From positions 124,001-188,000 of the forward strand of contig NZ_NESA01000007.1 in assembly GCF_002778315.1 (NCBI RefSeq): DNA of 64,000 bases, read 5' to 3'. This DNA is from Limnohabitans sp. JirII-31 (lineage in GTDB: Bacteria > Pseudomonadota > Gammaproteobacteria > Burkholderiales > Burkholderiaceae_C). Made by a program: the position numbers and the translations under genes. The notes under the pieces are model-generated. The model did no database searches and was not told the DNA's origin. It worked only from the letters and a program-made list of their open reading frames with translations. How positions within the stretch are numbered: the first letter of the stretch is position 1; each line of letters opens with the position of its first letter. Positions 1 to 8,092 of the stretch are shown here, piece after piece.

Positions 1-642
1 GGGGTCACGCACATTGCCCACGCCGAGGGTGCCACGCACAGCGAGCGCCTTGAGATTTTTGCTCCCCATCACGGCGCCCACACCTGAGCGACCCGCCGCA
101 CGGTGCAAGTCGTTCACCACCGAGGCGTAGAGCACATGGTTCTCGCCCGCTTTGCCGATGGACGACACGCGCACCAGCGGGTCTTGCAAGGTCTTTTTGA
201 GGTGGGCTTCGGTTTCCCACACGCTCTTGCCCCAAATGTCAGAGGCATCCCGCAATTCGGCTACGCCGTCGTTGATGTAGAGGTAGACCGGCTTGGGCGA
301 CTTGCCTTCGCAAATCACCATGTCCCAGCCCGCCATCTTGAGCTCAGCGCCAAAGTAGCCACCGGAGTTGGAACAGGCAATGGCCCCAGTCAACGGTCCT
401 TTGGTGATGACGGTGTAGCGACCGCCGGTGGAGGCCATGGTGCCGGTCAAGGGGCCGGTGGCCCAGATGAGTTTGTTCTCAGGGGACAGCGGGTCCACCT
501 TGGGGTCGATTTCGCTAATGAGGTATTTAGAGCCCAAACCGCGTGAGCCCACGTAGTCGCGCGCCCATTGCATGTTCAGGGGTTCGCTCTTGACGGTGCC
601 TGCGGTGAGGTTGATGCGGAGGATTTTTCCAGCCCAAGTCAT
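1..642 (-). CDS. Aldehyde ferredoxin oxidoreductase, tungsten type, N-terminal part (cut by window)
   Basis: I translated this from the minus strand. The ATG is at 642 and the frame stays open for 214 codons to the window edge, so only the N-terminal third is present. It matches the AFOR N-terminal domain: a start reading [12 protein letters not shown], a [13 protein letters not shown] stretch around residues 80-95, and [17 protein letters not shown] near residue 190, where this family binds the tungsten bispyranopterin. The enzyme family oxidises aldehydes to carboxylic acids in the cytoplasm. It lies 22 bp after a four-cluster ferredoxin gene, the order seen for aorA-aorB of the Aromatoleum-type AorABC enzyme. 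The [4Fe-4S] cysteines lie beyond the window, so activity cannot be checked. The next gene, outside the window, could be an AorC-like flavoprotein (inference). Confidence 0.9.
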   Translation of the reverse strand, partial: MTWAGKILRINLTAGTVKSEPLNMQWARDYVGSRGLGSKYLISEIDPKVDPLSPENKLIWATGPLTGTMASTGGRYTVITKGPLTGAIACSNSGGYFGAELKMAGWDMVICEGKSPKPVYLYINDGVAELRDASDIWGKSVWETEAHLKKTLQDPLVRVSSIGKAGENHVLYASVVNDLHRAAGRSGVGAVMGSKNLKALAVRGTLGVGNVRDP

Positions 643-664
643 GATGTGTTCTCCTTGTGTTGGC

Positions 665-1141
665 TCAAGCGGCAGACGCTTGGTTGCCCAATTTGTTGGC
701 CCACTGCTTCATCTTGTCGAGGCCGGTCCAGTTGGCGTCGACAAAGGTGATGGCACCGGTGGGGCAAGCCGAAGCGCAAGCCGGGTCACCACCGCACAAA
801 TCGCACTTTTGCACTTTGCCGGTTTCTTGCACATAGTTGATGGTGCCGAACGGGCAGGCAATGGTGCAGACCTTGCAGCCTACGCAGGTGGTTTCGTTGA
901 CCACCATCGCGCCGGTGGTTTTGTCTTGCGTGATGGCCTCCACGGGACACGCGTGCAAGCACCAGGCCTCGTCACACTGGGTGCAGGTGTAGGGCACTTT
1001 TTTGCCGGTTTCGTGGAAGTCGAACACCTTGATGCGCGACTTGGCAGTGGCAAAGGTGCCGTAGTTCTCGAAGGAACAAGCCATTTCGCACTGCAAGCAG
1101 CCGGTGCATTTGTCGGGGTTGATGTGCAAGATTTTTTGCAT
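665..1141 (-). CDS. Four-cluster ferredoxin subunit, AorA-like
   Basis: This 158-residue cytoplasmic iron-sulfur protein has sixteen cysteines in four tetrads: C12/15/18/22, C53/56/61/65, C86/89/92/96 and C113/116/122/126. That predicts four [4Fe-4S] cubanes, as in HycB/DmsB-type electron-transfer subunits and AorA of the betaproteobacterial tungsten AOR. There is no twin-arginine signal, so it is not a periplasmic DmsB homologue. The start ATG has an AGGAGA ribosome site 6-7 bases upstream. It is first in the operon with the AOR large subunit and probably passes electrons to or from it. In Aromatoleum the AorA protein stacks into filaments. Whether this one does cannot be judged by eye. Confidence 0.9.
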   Translation of the reverse strand: MQKILHINPDKCTGCLQCEMACSFENYGTFATAKSRIKVFDFHETGKKVPYTCTQCDEAWCLHACPVEAITQDKTTGAMVVNETTCVGCKVCTIACPFGTINYVQETGKVQKCDLCGGDPACASACPTGAITFVDANWTGLDKMKQWANKLGNQASAA

Positions 1142-1179
1142 CTGTGTCTCCTGAGGCAGGGATGGTGAACACCCCTTCT

Positions 1180-1219
1180 CTATGAATGGGTATGCATAGG
1201 ATTTTGAGAACCCTATGAA
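1180..1219. promoter_or_regulatory. CTATGAA direct repeat upstream of the AOR operon
   Basis: CTATGAA occurs at 1180-1186 and again at 1213-1219, 33 bp apart (about three helical turns). Between them the half CATAG (1195-1199) forms an inverted repeat with the first CTATG. It lies 39-78 bp upstream of the ferredoxin start codon, in the only free space between this operon and the tupA terminator. It could be an operator for the AOR operon. No regulator is assigned. Confidence 0.3.
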
Positions 1220-1250
1220 GCACCCAACCTAAGGACTAACCCTAGAAAGC

Positions 1251-1276
1251 AAAAAAAGCCCACGCCAAGGTGGGCC
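1251..1276 (-). terminator. Intrinsic terminator after tupA
   Basis: On the minus strand GCCCAC and GTGGGC form a 6-bp stem around CTTGGC, directly followed by seven Ts. It lies 37 bp after the tupA stop and separates the tup operon from the AOR operon, so the two are likely transcribed separately. Confidence 0.8.
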
Positions 1277-1312
1277 AGAGACGACGCGGCGTCAAAGGAC
1301 GCAACGCATGCT

Positions 1313-2128
1313 TTACTTGTTGGCGTTTGGGAAAAACAAGGTTTCTCCGCCCACCTTGTAGCTGGCAATGTTGGCTTGGCCCGCAGGTGAGACCACCCAG
1401 TCGACAAACTTCTGTGCCAACTCCGCTTTGACATGCGGATGCTTGACGGGATTGACCACCATCACGCCGTATTGGTTGAACAACTGTTTGTCACCCTCCA
1501 CCAAAATCTGCAAGTCTTGTCGGTTTTTGAAACTCAACCAGGTACCACGATCCGTCAGCACATACGCGCCGATCGATGCCCCCATGTTGAGTGCCGGGCC
1601 CATGCCACAGCCACACTCTTTGTAGCCCGCGCCTTTGGCGTCCAGGCCGGCTTGCTTCCAGTAGCGCAACTCGGCGGCGTGGGTGCCACTCTTGTCGCCG
1701 CGTGAAATGAAAGGCGCTTGCGCAGCGGCTACTTTTTGCAAGGCAGACACGATGTCTTTGCCGCGTGTTTTGGCTGGGTCACTGGCGGGGCCCACCAACA
1801 CAAAGTCGTTGTACATGACGGGGAAGCGTTTGACGCCAAAGCCATCGGCGACAAACTTTTCTTCGGCGGCTTGGTCATGCACAAACAACACATCCGCGTC
1901 GCCACGACGGCCCATGTCCAAGGCCTGGCCCGTGCCCAGAGCAACAACCTTGGCCTCAATGCCCGTGGCTTGTTTGAAAGCAGGCAGCAGGTGCGCAAAC
2001 AGACCCGACTGCTCGGTGGAGGTGGTCGAGGCCATCACGAGAGAGGGTGCGTTTTGCGCGAGCGCACTGCCCACACACCAAGCGCCAACAGCCACCATCC
2101 AATGGATGAGATGCGAACGACGGGTCAT
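1313..2128 (-). CDS. tupA: Tungstate ABC transporter, substrate-binding protein TupA
   Basis: This is a periplasmic binding protein of 271 residues with a Sec signal peptide ending near ALA-Q (residue 24). The oxyanion-binding signatures of the TupA family are visible: the STTST motif just after the mature N-terminus (about residues 34-38) and SRGDKSGTH near residue 142. TupA proteins bind tungstate very tightly and prefer it to molybdate. ModA-type proteins lack this TTS motif. The start ATG overlaps the tupC stop as ATGA and has an AAAGGAG ribosome site. It is last in the order tupB-tupC-tupA. Tungstate specificity is inferred from the motifs and from the neighbouring tungsten enzyme. Confidence 0.9.
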   Translation of the reverse strand: MTRRSHLIHWMVAVGAWCVGSALAQNAPSLVMASTTSTEQSGLFAHLLPAFKQATGIEAKVVALGTGQALDMGRRGDADVLFVHDQAAEEKFVADGFGVKRFPVMYNDFVLVGPASDPAKTRGKDIVSALQKVAAAQAPFISRGDKSGTHAAELRYWKQAGLDAKGAGYKECGCGMGPALNMGASIGAYVLTDRGTWLSFKNRQDLQILVEGDKQLFNQYGVMVVNPVKHPHVKAELAQKFVDWVVSPAGQANIASYKVGGETLFFPNANK

Positions 2129-2829
2129 ACCAGTTCTCCTTTTAAAAACAAATGGGCTTCGGGGTGGCTGTGCACCAACGATTGGTTGAAAAAATGGTCG
2201 ACAGACAAGTCGGCCATGACACGGCCGGCCTCTAAATAAATCACGCGTGTGGCCAAGCGTTTGACTTGGCCCAGGTTGTGGCTGCTGAACAGCAAGGTGG
2301 TGCCCGCCGCCGAGAACCAGTCAGACACCAAACGTTCAACCTCGCGTTTGGCATGTGGATCCAGGCTGGAGGTGGGTTCGTCCAGCAGCACGACGTCGGG
2401 CTGCAAGGCCCATGCCCTGGCCAAGGCCAAGCGTTGTTGCTGACCTCCAGACAAGGTGCGGGCAGAACGTTCGGCCAAATCATGCAGCCCGACGCGGTGC
2501 AAGGCTACCGCTGCTTGCACATGGGCCCGACGCCAAGCCACACCTTGCAACCAGAGGCCCCAAACCACAAAACGCAACACACTGGTACGCAACATATGCG
2601 GGCGCTGAAACACCATCGCCTGACGGGCCGCAGGGGCTGCTTGCACCTCACCGCGGGTGGCGGGCAGCAAGCCATGGGCCACACGCAACAACGTGCTCTT
2701 GCCAGAACCATTGGCACCTACCAGGGCCACACGCTCACCAGCACGGATAGACAACTGCACATCGCGCAAGGCAACATGCGAACCGAACTGCACAGAGACC
2801 CGATCCAAACGCAGGACATCCGCGGTCAT
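2125..2829 (-). CDS. tupC: Tungstate ABC transporter, ATPase TupC
   Basis: This 234-residue ABC ATPase has a Walker A GANGSGKST, the signature LSGGQQQR and a Walker B VVLLDEPTSSLD. I chose the ATG at 2829 because it overlaps the tupB stop as ATGA. A longer reading frame from 2904 would run 79 bp into tupB with an unrelated N-terminus. The protein energises the TupB permease at the inner membrane. It has no C-terminal TOBE regulatory domain, unlike ModC, and is of normal TupC length. Confidence 0.9.
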   Translation of the reverse strand: MTADVLRLDRVSVQFGSHVALRDVQLSIRAGERVALVGANGSGKSTLLRVAHGLLPATRGEVQAAPAARQAMVFQRPHMLRTSVLRFVVWGLWLQGVAWRRAHVQAAVALHRVGLHDLAERSARTLSGGQQQRLALARAWALQPDVVLLDEPTSSLDPHAKREVERLVSDWFSAAGTTLLFSSHNLGQVKRLATRVIYLEAGRVMADLSVDHFFNQSLVHSHPEAHLFLKGELV

Positions 2830-3563
2830 GACACACCTCCTTGCAACGAGGTGATCAATGCACCATCTAGCCCTTGGCGCCAGCGACGCAGCGCAGAAAT
2901 ACACACGTTGAGCACCAGCACCACGGCCAATAACACCAAGCCCAAGGCCAGCGCCAGCGGCAAATCGCCCTTGCTGGTTTCCAGAGCAATCGCCGTGGTC
3001 ATCACGCGGGTGAAGCCTTCGATGTTGCCACCCACCACCATGACGGCCCCCACCTCAGACACGGCACGCCCGAATGCGGCAATCAGCACGGTGAGCAAGG
3101 CATAGCGCTCGTCCCAGGCCAGCAACAGACTGCGCATCCACGTGTGTGCGCCCAAAGACTGCAATTGCTCTCCATGGCTGCGCTCCGCATCTTCGACACA
3201 CTGGCGCGTGAGCGCGGTGACCACGGGCAGCACCAACACGGCTTGTGCCAACACCATGGCTTTGATGCTGAACAGCCAGCCTAAAAATCCCAATGGCCCA
3301 CTGCGCGACAACAGCAAGTACACCAGCAAGCCCACCACCACCGAAGGCAAGGCCAACAAGGTGTTGAGCACCGTCAGCAGCGCATCACGCCCGGCAAAGC
3401 GCGCCACGCCCAGCCATGCACCCAACACGACACCGGCCGTGCAAGCGATGCTGCACGCAAGCAGACTCACCCACAACGAGCGGCCCACGATAGACCACAG
3501 CACGGGATCCGCATTGAAAAGGAGTTCCAGCGCAGACCATGCGCTGTCAGAGAAAGAATTCAT
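2826..3563 (-). CDS. tupB: Tungstate ABC transporter, permease TupB
   Basis: This is an inner-membrane permease of about 245 residues with five to six hydrophobic segments. The EAA-type loop that contacts the ATPase is near residue 160 (SEVGAVMVVGG region). I use the ATG at 3563. A TTG at 3572 would add three residues, and neither has a strong ribosome site. It is first in a translationally coupled tupB-C-A operon (ATGA overlaps). The operon diverges from the HTH/PBP regulator at 3625 across about 60 bp, the usual position for a regulator of metal-oxyanion uptake. Confidence 0.88.
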   Translation of the reverse strand: MNSFSDSAWSALELLFNADPVLWSIVGRSLWVSLLACSIACTAGVVLGAWLGVARFAGRDALLTVLNTLLALPSVVVGLLVYLLLSRSGPLGFLGWLFSIKAMVLAQAVLVLPVVTALTRQCVEDAERSHGEQLQSLGAHTWMRSLLLAWDERYALLTVLIAAFGRAVSEVGAVMVVGGNIEGFTRVMTTAIALETSKGDLPLALALGLVLLAVVLVLNVCISALRRWRQGLDGALITSLQGGVS

Positions 3564-3624
3564 CGGAGCCAAAAAAGTTGCGCTATCGTAGTGAGGCTTC
3601 TAAAACCCTGCCATATGAACCCCT

Positions 3625-4755
3625 GTGCATAGCGTCAACCTCCACTACACCCTCGGCCATCGTGATGACAGCGCCCCCAGCAACGACGCCGCGTTGCTGC
3701 GCCATCCCCTGATCACGCTGCTGCAAGCCGTGGCCTTGCACGGCTCGATCTCTGCTGCGGCACGTGACCTGGGCTTGTCGTACCGTCATGTGTGGGGCGA
3801 GCTCAAACGCTGGGAAGAGGTGATGGGGCAAGAGTTGATCGTGTGGGAGAAAGGCCAGTCGGCCAGGTTGACCGAATTCGGTACCAAGCTGATGTGGGCC
3901 GAACGCCAAACCCAGGCCCGTCTGGCCCCACAAATCGAAGCCCTGCGCGCCGATCTGGAACGCACCTTTGCGGTGGCGTTTGACCCCAAGGCCCATGTGC
4001 TGACGCTGTACGCCAGCCATGACGACGCACTGCCGCGCTTGCGTGAACACACGAGCAGCGTTGGCCTGCACTTGGACATCCGTTTTTGTGGCAGTGTGGA
4101 CGCGATCCGCGCCCTCAACGAGGGCCGCTGCACGCTGGCGGGGTTTCACACCCAGACGCAACCGGGCATGGGCACACACACCAAACAAGCCTACGAACAT
4201 CTGCTCCAACCCGGCTTGCACAAAATCATTGGCTTTGCCACGCGCACCCAAGGACTGATGTTGGCCCCCGGCAATCCGCTGCGCTTGCACAGTCTGATGG
4301 ATGTGGCGCGCACCCAAGCCCGTTTTGTACAGCGCAGCCTGGGCACAGGCACGCGCGTCTTGCTGGACGACTTGTTGCAACAAGCACAGCTCAACAGCGC
4401 CAGCTTGAACTGCAACGCAGACGCCGAGCCCTCGCACACAGCACTGGCTGAAGCCATTGCAGCCGGTCGGGGCGATGTGGGCCTGGGTTTGGAGAGCACG
4501 GCACGTGCACGGGGCTTGGGTTTTGTGGCGCTGACACAAGAACACTTTCATCTGGTCTGCTTGAAGTCGGCCCTGGACACACCGGCCACCCAAGCTCTGC
4601 GCCACGTGTTGCGCACCACCGAATGGGCATCGCAGCTCAACGCACTGGCCGGCTACCAAAGTGACCACAGTGGTGAGGTCCAGTCGCTGCGCGCCTTGTT
4701 GCCCTGGTGGACCTTCAAGCGCGCCAAAAAGTCAGAAACCAAGGCCGCCCGATAA
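3625..4755 (+). CDS. HTH regulator with C-terminal PBP-like (molybdate/tungstate-binding-like) domain
   Basis: This 376-residue one-component regulator has two parts. Residues 25-110 are a ModE/LysR-type winged helix-turn-helix, with SISAAARDLGLSYRHVWGELKRW as its core. From about residue 115 to 350 it resembles the PBP-like domain (PF12727) related to periplasmic oxyanion-binding proteins, with a glycine-rich RSLGTGTR stretch near residue 236. It starts at GTG 3625; an upstream ATG at 3615 runs into a stop after five codons. Its position, divergent from tupB and upstream of selD, suggests it controls tungstate or molybdate uptake. The ligand is inference. It lacks the tandem TOBE/MOP domains of classical ModE. 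Confidence 0.85.
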   Translation: MHSVNLHYTLGHRDDSAPSNDAALLRHPLITLLQAVALHGSISAAARDLGLSYRHVWGELKRWEEVMGQELIVWEKGQSARLTEFGTKLMWAERQTQARLAPQIEALRADLERTFAVAFDPKAHVLTLYASHDDALPRLREHTSSVGLHLDIRFCGSVDAIRALNEGRCTLAGFHTQTQPGMGTHTKQAYEHLLQPGLHKIIGFATRTQGLMLAPGNPLRLHSLMDVARTQARFVQRSLGTGTRVLLDDLLQQAQLNSASLNCNADAEPSHTALAEAIAAGRGDVGLGLESTARARGLGFVALTQEHFHLVCLKSALDTPATQALRHVLRTTEWASQLNALAGYQSDHSGEVQSLRALLPWWTFKRAKKSETKAAR

Positions 4756-4762
4756 TTGGGGC

Positions 4763-5842
4763 ATGGTTGCCTCTCCCCCCTCCCTCACCCCACCCCCTGT
4801 CCCCCGTTTGAGTTCGCTGTCGCATGGCGGCGGCTGCGGCTGCAAGATTGCCCCCGCCGTGCTGCGCGACATCTTGCAAAGCATGCAGCACAGCACCGGT
4901 TTTGTGATGCCCCCGCAACTCCTGGTGGGCATTGAGACCGCCGACGATGCGGCGGTCTACCAACTCAACGATGAGCAGGCGTTGATCGCCACCACCGACT
5001 TCTTCATGCCCATCGTGGACGACCCGTATGACTTTGGCCGCATTGCCGCCACCAACGCCATCAGCGACGTCTATGCTATGGGCGGCACCCCCATCATGGC
5101 GCTGGGCTTGGTCGGTATGCCGGTGAATGTGTTGCCCGTTGAAACGATTGGCCGCATCTTGCAAGGCGGTCAAGACGTGTGCCATGCCGCAGGCATTCCC
5201 ATCGCAGGCGGACACACCATTGACTCGGTGGAGCCGATTTACGGTTTGGTGGTGATGGGCTTGGTCCACCCCTCGCAGGTCAAGCGCAACAACGGCGCAC
5301 AAGTGGGCGACGTCTTGGTGCTGGGCAAACCTCTGGGTGTGGGCATTTTGTCTGCCGCACTCAAGAAAGAAGCGCTCAGCGCAGCCGGCTACCAAGACAT
5401 GATCCGCTTGACCACCCAACTCAACCGACCGGGCATTGCCTTGGCCAAGCACCCCGGGGTGCATGCCTTGACGGACGTGACGGGCTTTGGCTTGGCCGGT
5501 CATGCCTTGGAAATCGCACGCGGCGCACACAACCAAGTCACGATCGATTGGAAACTTGTCCCATTGGTGGCGGGGGCACGTGCCTTGGCCGAGCAAGGCT
5601 TCATCACGGGCGCGTCGGGCCGCAACTGGGCCAGCTACGGCCACGAAGTGCAACTGCCCAGCGGTTTTGCCAGCGCTGACCAAGCGCTGCTCAGTGACCC
5701 CCAAACTTCCGGCGGCTTGCTGGTGAGTTGTGCCCCCGAAGCCGTCGCCGATGTGTTGGGACTTTTTCAGCAAGGCGGCTTCGAACAAGCCCGCGTGATT
5801 GGCACAGTTCAAGCAGGCAGCGGCTTACGCGTCAACGGGTAA
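4763..5842 (+). CDS. selD: Selenide, water dikinase (selenophosphate synthase)
   Basis: This protein of about 359 residues makes selenophosphate from selenide and ATP. The active-site loop SHGGGCGCK carries C25 and K28, equivalent to C17 and K20 of E. coli SelD. It is the cysteine form, with no in-frame UGA. AIRS-type ATP-binding motifs (TTDFFMPIVDDPYDFGRIAATNAISD) and a C-terminal DPQTSGGLL follow. I chose the ATG at 4763, seven bases after the regulator stop. A longer frame from 4661 would overlap the regulator. Co-transcription with a tungstate-type regulator is unusual. No selA, selB, selC or selU is present in the window, so the selenium sink is unknown. Confidence 0.93.
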   Translation: MVASPPSLTPPPVPRLSSLSHGGGCGCKIAPAVLRDILQSMQHSTGFVMPPQLLVGIETADDAAVYQLNDEQALIATTDFFMPIVDDPYDFGRIAATNAISDVYAMGGTPIMALGLVGMPVNVLPVETIGRILQGGQDVCHAAGIPIAGGHTIDSVEPIYGLVVMGLVHPSQVKRNNGAQVGDVLVLGKPLGVGILSAALKKEALSAAGYQDMIRLTTQLNRPGIALAKHPGVHALTDVTGFGLAGHALEIARGAHNQVTIDWKLVPLVAGARALAEQGFITGASGRNWASYGHEVQLPSGFASADQALLSDPQTSGGLLVSCAPEAVADVLGLFQQGGFEQARVIGTVQAGSGLRVNG

Positions 5843-5864
5843 ACCCGACGCCAGATTGAAGTAA

Positions 5865-5929
5865 TTTCACAAATACAGGGTGAAAGTTCATCCTGAAGTA
5901 TTCAGCCAGATGCCAAGAATTGGTAGGAT
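5865..5929 (+). promoter_or_regulatory. Two inverted repeats and candidate -10 upstream of the TRAP operon
   Basis: TTTCAC (5865-5870) pairs with GTGAAA (5880-5885). CTGAA-GTA-TTCAG is a perfect short palindrome at 5893-5905. A -10-like TAGGAT lies at 5924-5929, 30 bp before the dctQ start. The second palindrome would overlap the -35 position, as expected for an operator. No regulator is assigned. Confidence 0.3.
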
Positions 5930-5958
5930 CGCCGGTTGGCAAAAAATGGAGACACAAC

Positions 5959-6498
5959 GTGTCAAAACTTCTTAAATTTGCATTGGGTGTTGACAAGACG
6001 AGTCAACAGTTTGGGCATGTGGCCGCATTCACCGTGCTGGCAGCAGCCTTGATTTCTGCGGGCAATGCGTTCATTCGTTATGGCTTTGATGTCAGCTCCA
6101 ATGGCTGGCTCGAAATTCAGTGGTATCTGTTTGCAGCCACGGTGATGTTGGGTGCACCTTTGGTGCTCAAGCTCAACGAGCATGTGCGCGTTGACATTTT
6201 TTACGGCCAGCTCAAAGGCAAGGGTCCGGTCTACATCGACCTGTTGGGTTTGGTTGTGTTCTTGTTGCCTGTCATGGTGACCTTGACCTACCTGAGCTTT
6301 CCCTTGTTTTTGAAAATGTTGGTCACCAACGAGATGTCCAGCAACGCTGGGGGCCTGATCCGCTGGCCCGCCATGTTGTTGCTGCCGTTGGGCTTTGCGT
6401 GGATGTTCCTGCAAGGTGTGAGTGAAATCATCAAGCGCGTGGCTTACTTGCAAGGCAAGTTTGAAATGGACACGCACTACGAAAAGCCGGTGCAATAA
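5959..6498 (+). CDS. TRAP transporter small permease (DctQ type)
   Basis: This small membrane subunit of about 179 residues has four hydrophobic segments (approximately residues 17-38, 50-70, 95-118 and 135-155). The GTG at 5959 is preferred because GGAGAC lies nine bases upstream and the protein then begins VSKLLKF. A frame from 5920 would add 13 unlikely residues. DctQ proteins pair with the large permease to import organic acids with sodium. The dctM-type gene follows 13 bp downstream. The binding protein is encoded nearby on the other strand. Confidence 0.9.
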   Translation: MSKLLKFALGVDKTSQQFGHVAAFTVLAAALISAGNAFIRYGFDVSSNGWLEIQWYLFAATVMLGAPLVLKLNEHVRVDIFYGQLKGKGPVYIDLLGLVVFLLPVMVTLTYLSFPLFLKMLVTNEMSSNAGGLIRWPAMLLLPLGFAWMFLQGVSEIIKRVAYLQGKFEMDTHYEKPVQ

Positions 6499-6511
6499 AG
6501 GACACACGATC

Positions 6512-8032
6512 ATGCAAATGGAAAACTTCGCACCCATCATGTTTGTGGGCCTTGTGCTCACCATGTTGATTGGCTTCCCGGTCGCTTTCTCGCTGTCCTT
6601 TCTAGGTCTGGCCTGCGGCTTTTTCGCCATCAGCATGGACTGGTTTCCCGCCAGCTTTATGGCCAATCTGCCCTTGAACATTTTTGGCATTCTCAGCAAC
6701 GACTTGCTGCTGGCCATTCCGTTCTTCACCTTCATGGGGGCCATTCTTGAGAAATGCGGCCTGGCCGAAGACATGCTCGACTCCATGGGTCAGCTCTTTG
6801 GCCCCGTCAAAGGCGGCCTGGGCTACTCGGTGATCATCGTGGGCTTCATTTTGGGCGCCATCACCGGCACTGTGGCGGGTCAAGTGATTGCCATGGCCTT
6901 GATCTCCTTGCCCGTGATGATTCGCTACGGCTACAACATGCGTTACGCCACCGGCGTGCTGGCGGCCTCGGGCACCATCACACAATTGGTCCCGCCTTCG
7001 CTGGTGTTGGTGGTGATGGCTGACCAACTGGGCCGCTCAGTAGGCGACATGTACAAAGGGGCTTGGGGCCCGTCGCTGATGCAAGTGGGCATCTTCGCGC
7101 TCTACACCTTTGGCTTGGGACTGCTCAAACCCGAGTACGTGCCCGGCGTGCCCAAAGAAGCACGCACCTTGAACGGTTGGGCGCTGTGGGCCAAGTGCTT
7201 GCGCGGCATCATTCCTTCCGCGTTCTTGATTTTTGCCGTGTTGGGCTCGATGGGCGGACTGCCTGGCATCAACACTGCCATCGCCACCCCCACCGAAGCA
7301 GGGGCCATGGGCTGCGTGGGTGCCTTGGTCTTGGCGGCCATGCACAAGCGCTTGGACAAAGACCTGATTTGGGAAGCCATGCACAGCACCATGCGCCTGA
7401 CGGCGATGGTGGTGTTCATCCTGATCGGCTCACGCGTATTCTCAATGGTGTTCCAAGGCGTCGATGGTGCGAAATGGGTGGAGCATTTGCTGTCGGGCTT
7501 GCCCGGCGGTCAAGTGGGCTTTTTGGTGGTGGTGAACGTGTTCATCTTCTTCCTGGCCTTCTTCCTCGACTTCTTTGAAATCGCCTTCATCATCTTGCCC
7601 ATGCTCGGGCCCGTGGCCGAAAAAATGGGCATCGACATGGTGTGGTTCGGCGTGCTGTTGTGCGTGAACATGCAAACCAGCTTCATGCACCCGCCGTTTG
7701 GTTTTGCGCTGTTCTACCTGCGCGGCATTGCCGACACCTTGTTCAAAGAAGGTCGCATTGAAAAACCCGTGCGCTCGAACGACATTTACATGGGTGCCAT
7801 TCCTTGGGTGATCATGCAATTGATCTTGGTCGTGATCGTGATCTTTGTGCCTGAAACCGTCACCATGTTCTTGGACAAAGAAGAAAAGGTGGACCTCGAC
7901 AAAGTGGTGATCGACATGCCTTCTGAACAAGAAGTGCCAGAAGCCGAACTCAAGCTCGATGGCAGCAAGCCGTCGGCTGCGGAAAATGCTGCCGATGAGC
8001 AGAAAAAGATCGACGACTTGTTCAAAAAATAA
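6512..8032 (+). CDS. TRAP transporter large permease (DctM type)
   Basis: This integral membrane protein of about 506 residues has some twelve or more hydrophobic segments and matches the large DctM family associated with TakP-like systems (often labelled mannitol/chloroaromatic). Members of this branch are longer than the 430-residue DctM of succinate systems. The last 50 residues form a charged, acidic and lysine-rich tail probably outside the membrane. The start ATG at 6512 follows AAAGGAC, just after dctQ. An intrinsic terminator follows at 8051. Confidence 0.92.
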   Translation: MQMENFAPIMFVGLVLTMLIGFPVAFSLSFLGLACGFFAISMDWFPASFMANLPLNIFGILSNDLLLAIPFFTFMGAILEKCGLAEDMLDSMGQLFGPVKGGLGYSVIIVGFILGAITGTVAGQVIAMALISLPVMIRYGYNMRYATGVLAASGTITQLVPPSLVLVVMADQLGRSVGDMYKGAWGPSLMQVGIFALYTFGLGLLKPEYVPGVPKEARTLNGWALWAKCLRGIIPSAFLIFAVLGSMGGLPGINTAIATPTEAGAMGCVGALVLAAMHKRLDKDLIWEAMHSTMRLTAMVVFILIGSRVFSMVFQGVDGAKWVEHLLSGLPGGQVGFLVVVNVFIFFLAFFLDFFEIAFIILPMLGPVAEKMGIDMVWFGVLLCVNMQTSFMHPPFGFALFYLRGIADTLFKEGRIEKPVRSNDIYMGAIPWVIMQLILVVIVIFVPETVTMFLDKEEKVDLDKVVIDMPSEQEVPEAELKLDGSKPSAAENAADEQKKIDDLFKK

Positions 8033-8050
8033 ATCGTCCCCCTCTCTCCA

Positions 8051-8083
8051 GCCCCTCCGGTCCAACCGTGAGGGGCTTTTTCT
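8051..8083 (+). terminator. Intrinsic terminator after the TRAP permease genes
   Basis: CCCCTC and GAGGGG form a stem around CGGTCCAACCGT, itself partly self-complementary, followed by TTTTTCTT. It lies 19 bp after the dctM stop and ten bases before the next start codon, so the following gene may depend on read-through. Confidence 0.75.
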
Positions 8084-8092
8084 TGGTAACCC

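Noticed and set aside
103..546. Plus-strand frame opposite the AOR gene
   Set aside because: The minus-strand translation is an unmistakable AOR N-terminal domain running to the window edge. The plus frame has no recognisable features.
3581..3590. CGCTATCGTA between tupB and the regulator as a ModE-type half-site
   Set aside because: Only one half resembles the E. coli ModE consensus and no inverted partner is visible. Suggestive position, but too little sequence support to list as a site.
4763..5842. SelD as a selenocysteine-containing selenoprotein
   Set aside because: The catalytic position is a TGC cysteine codon (C25) and there is no in-frame TGA before the stop at 5842.
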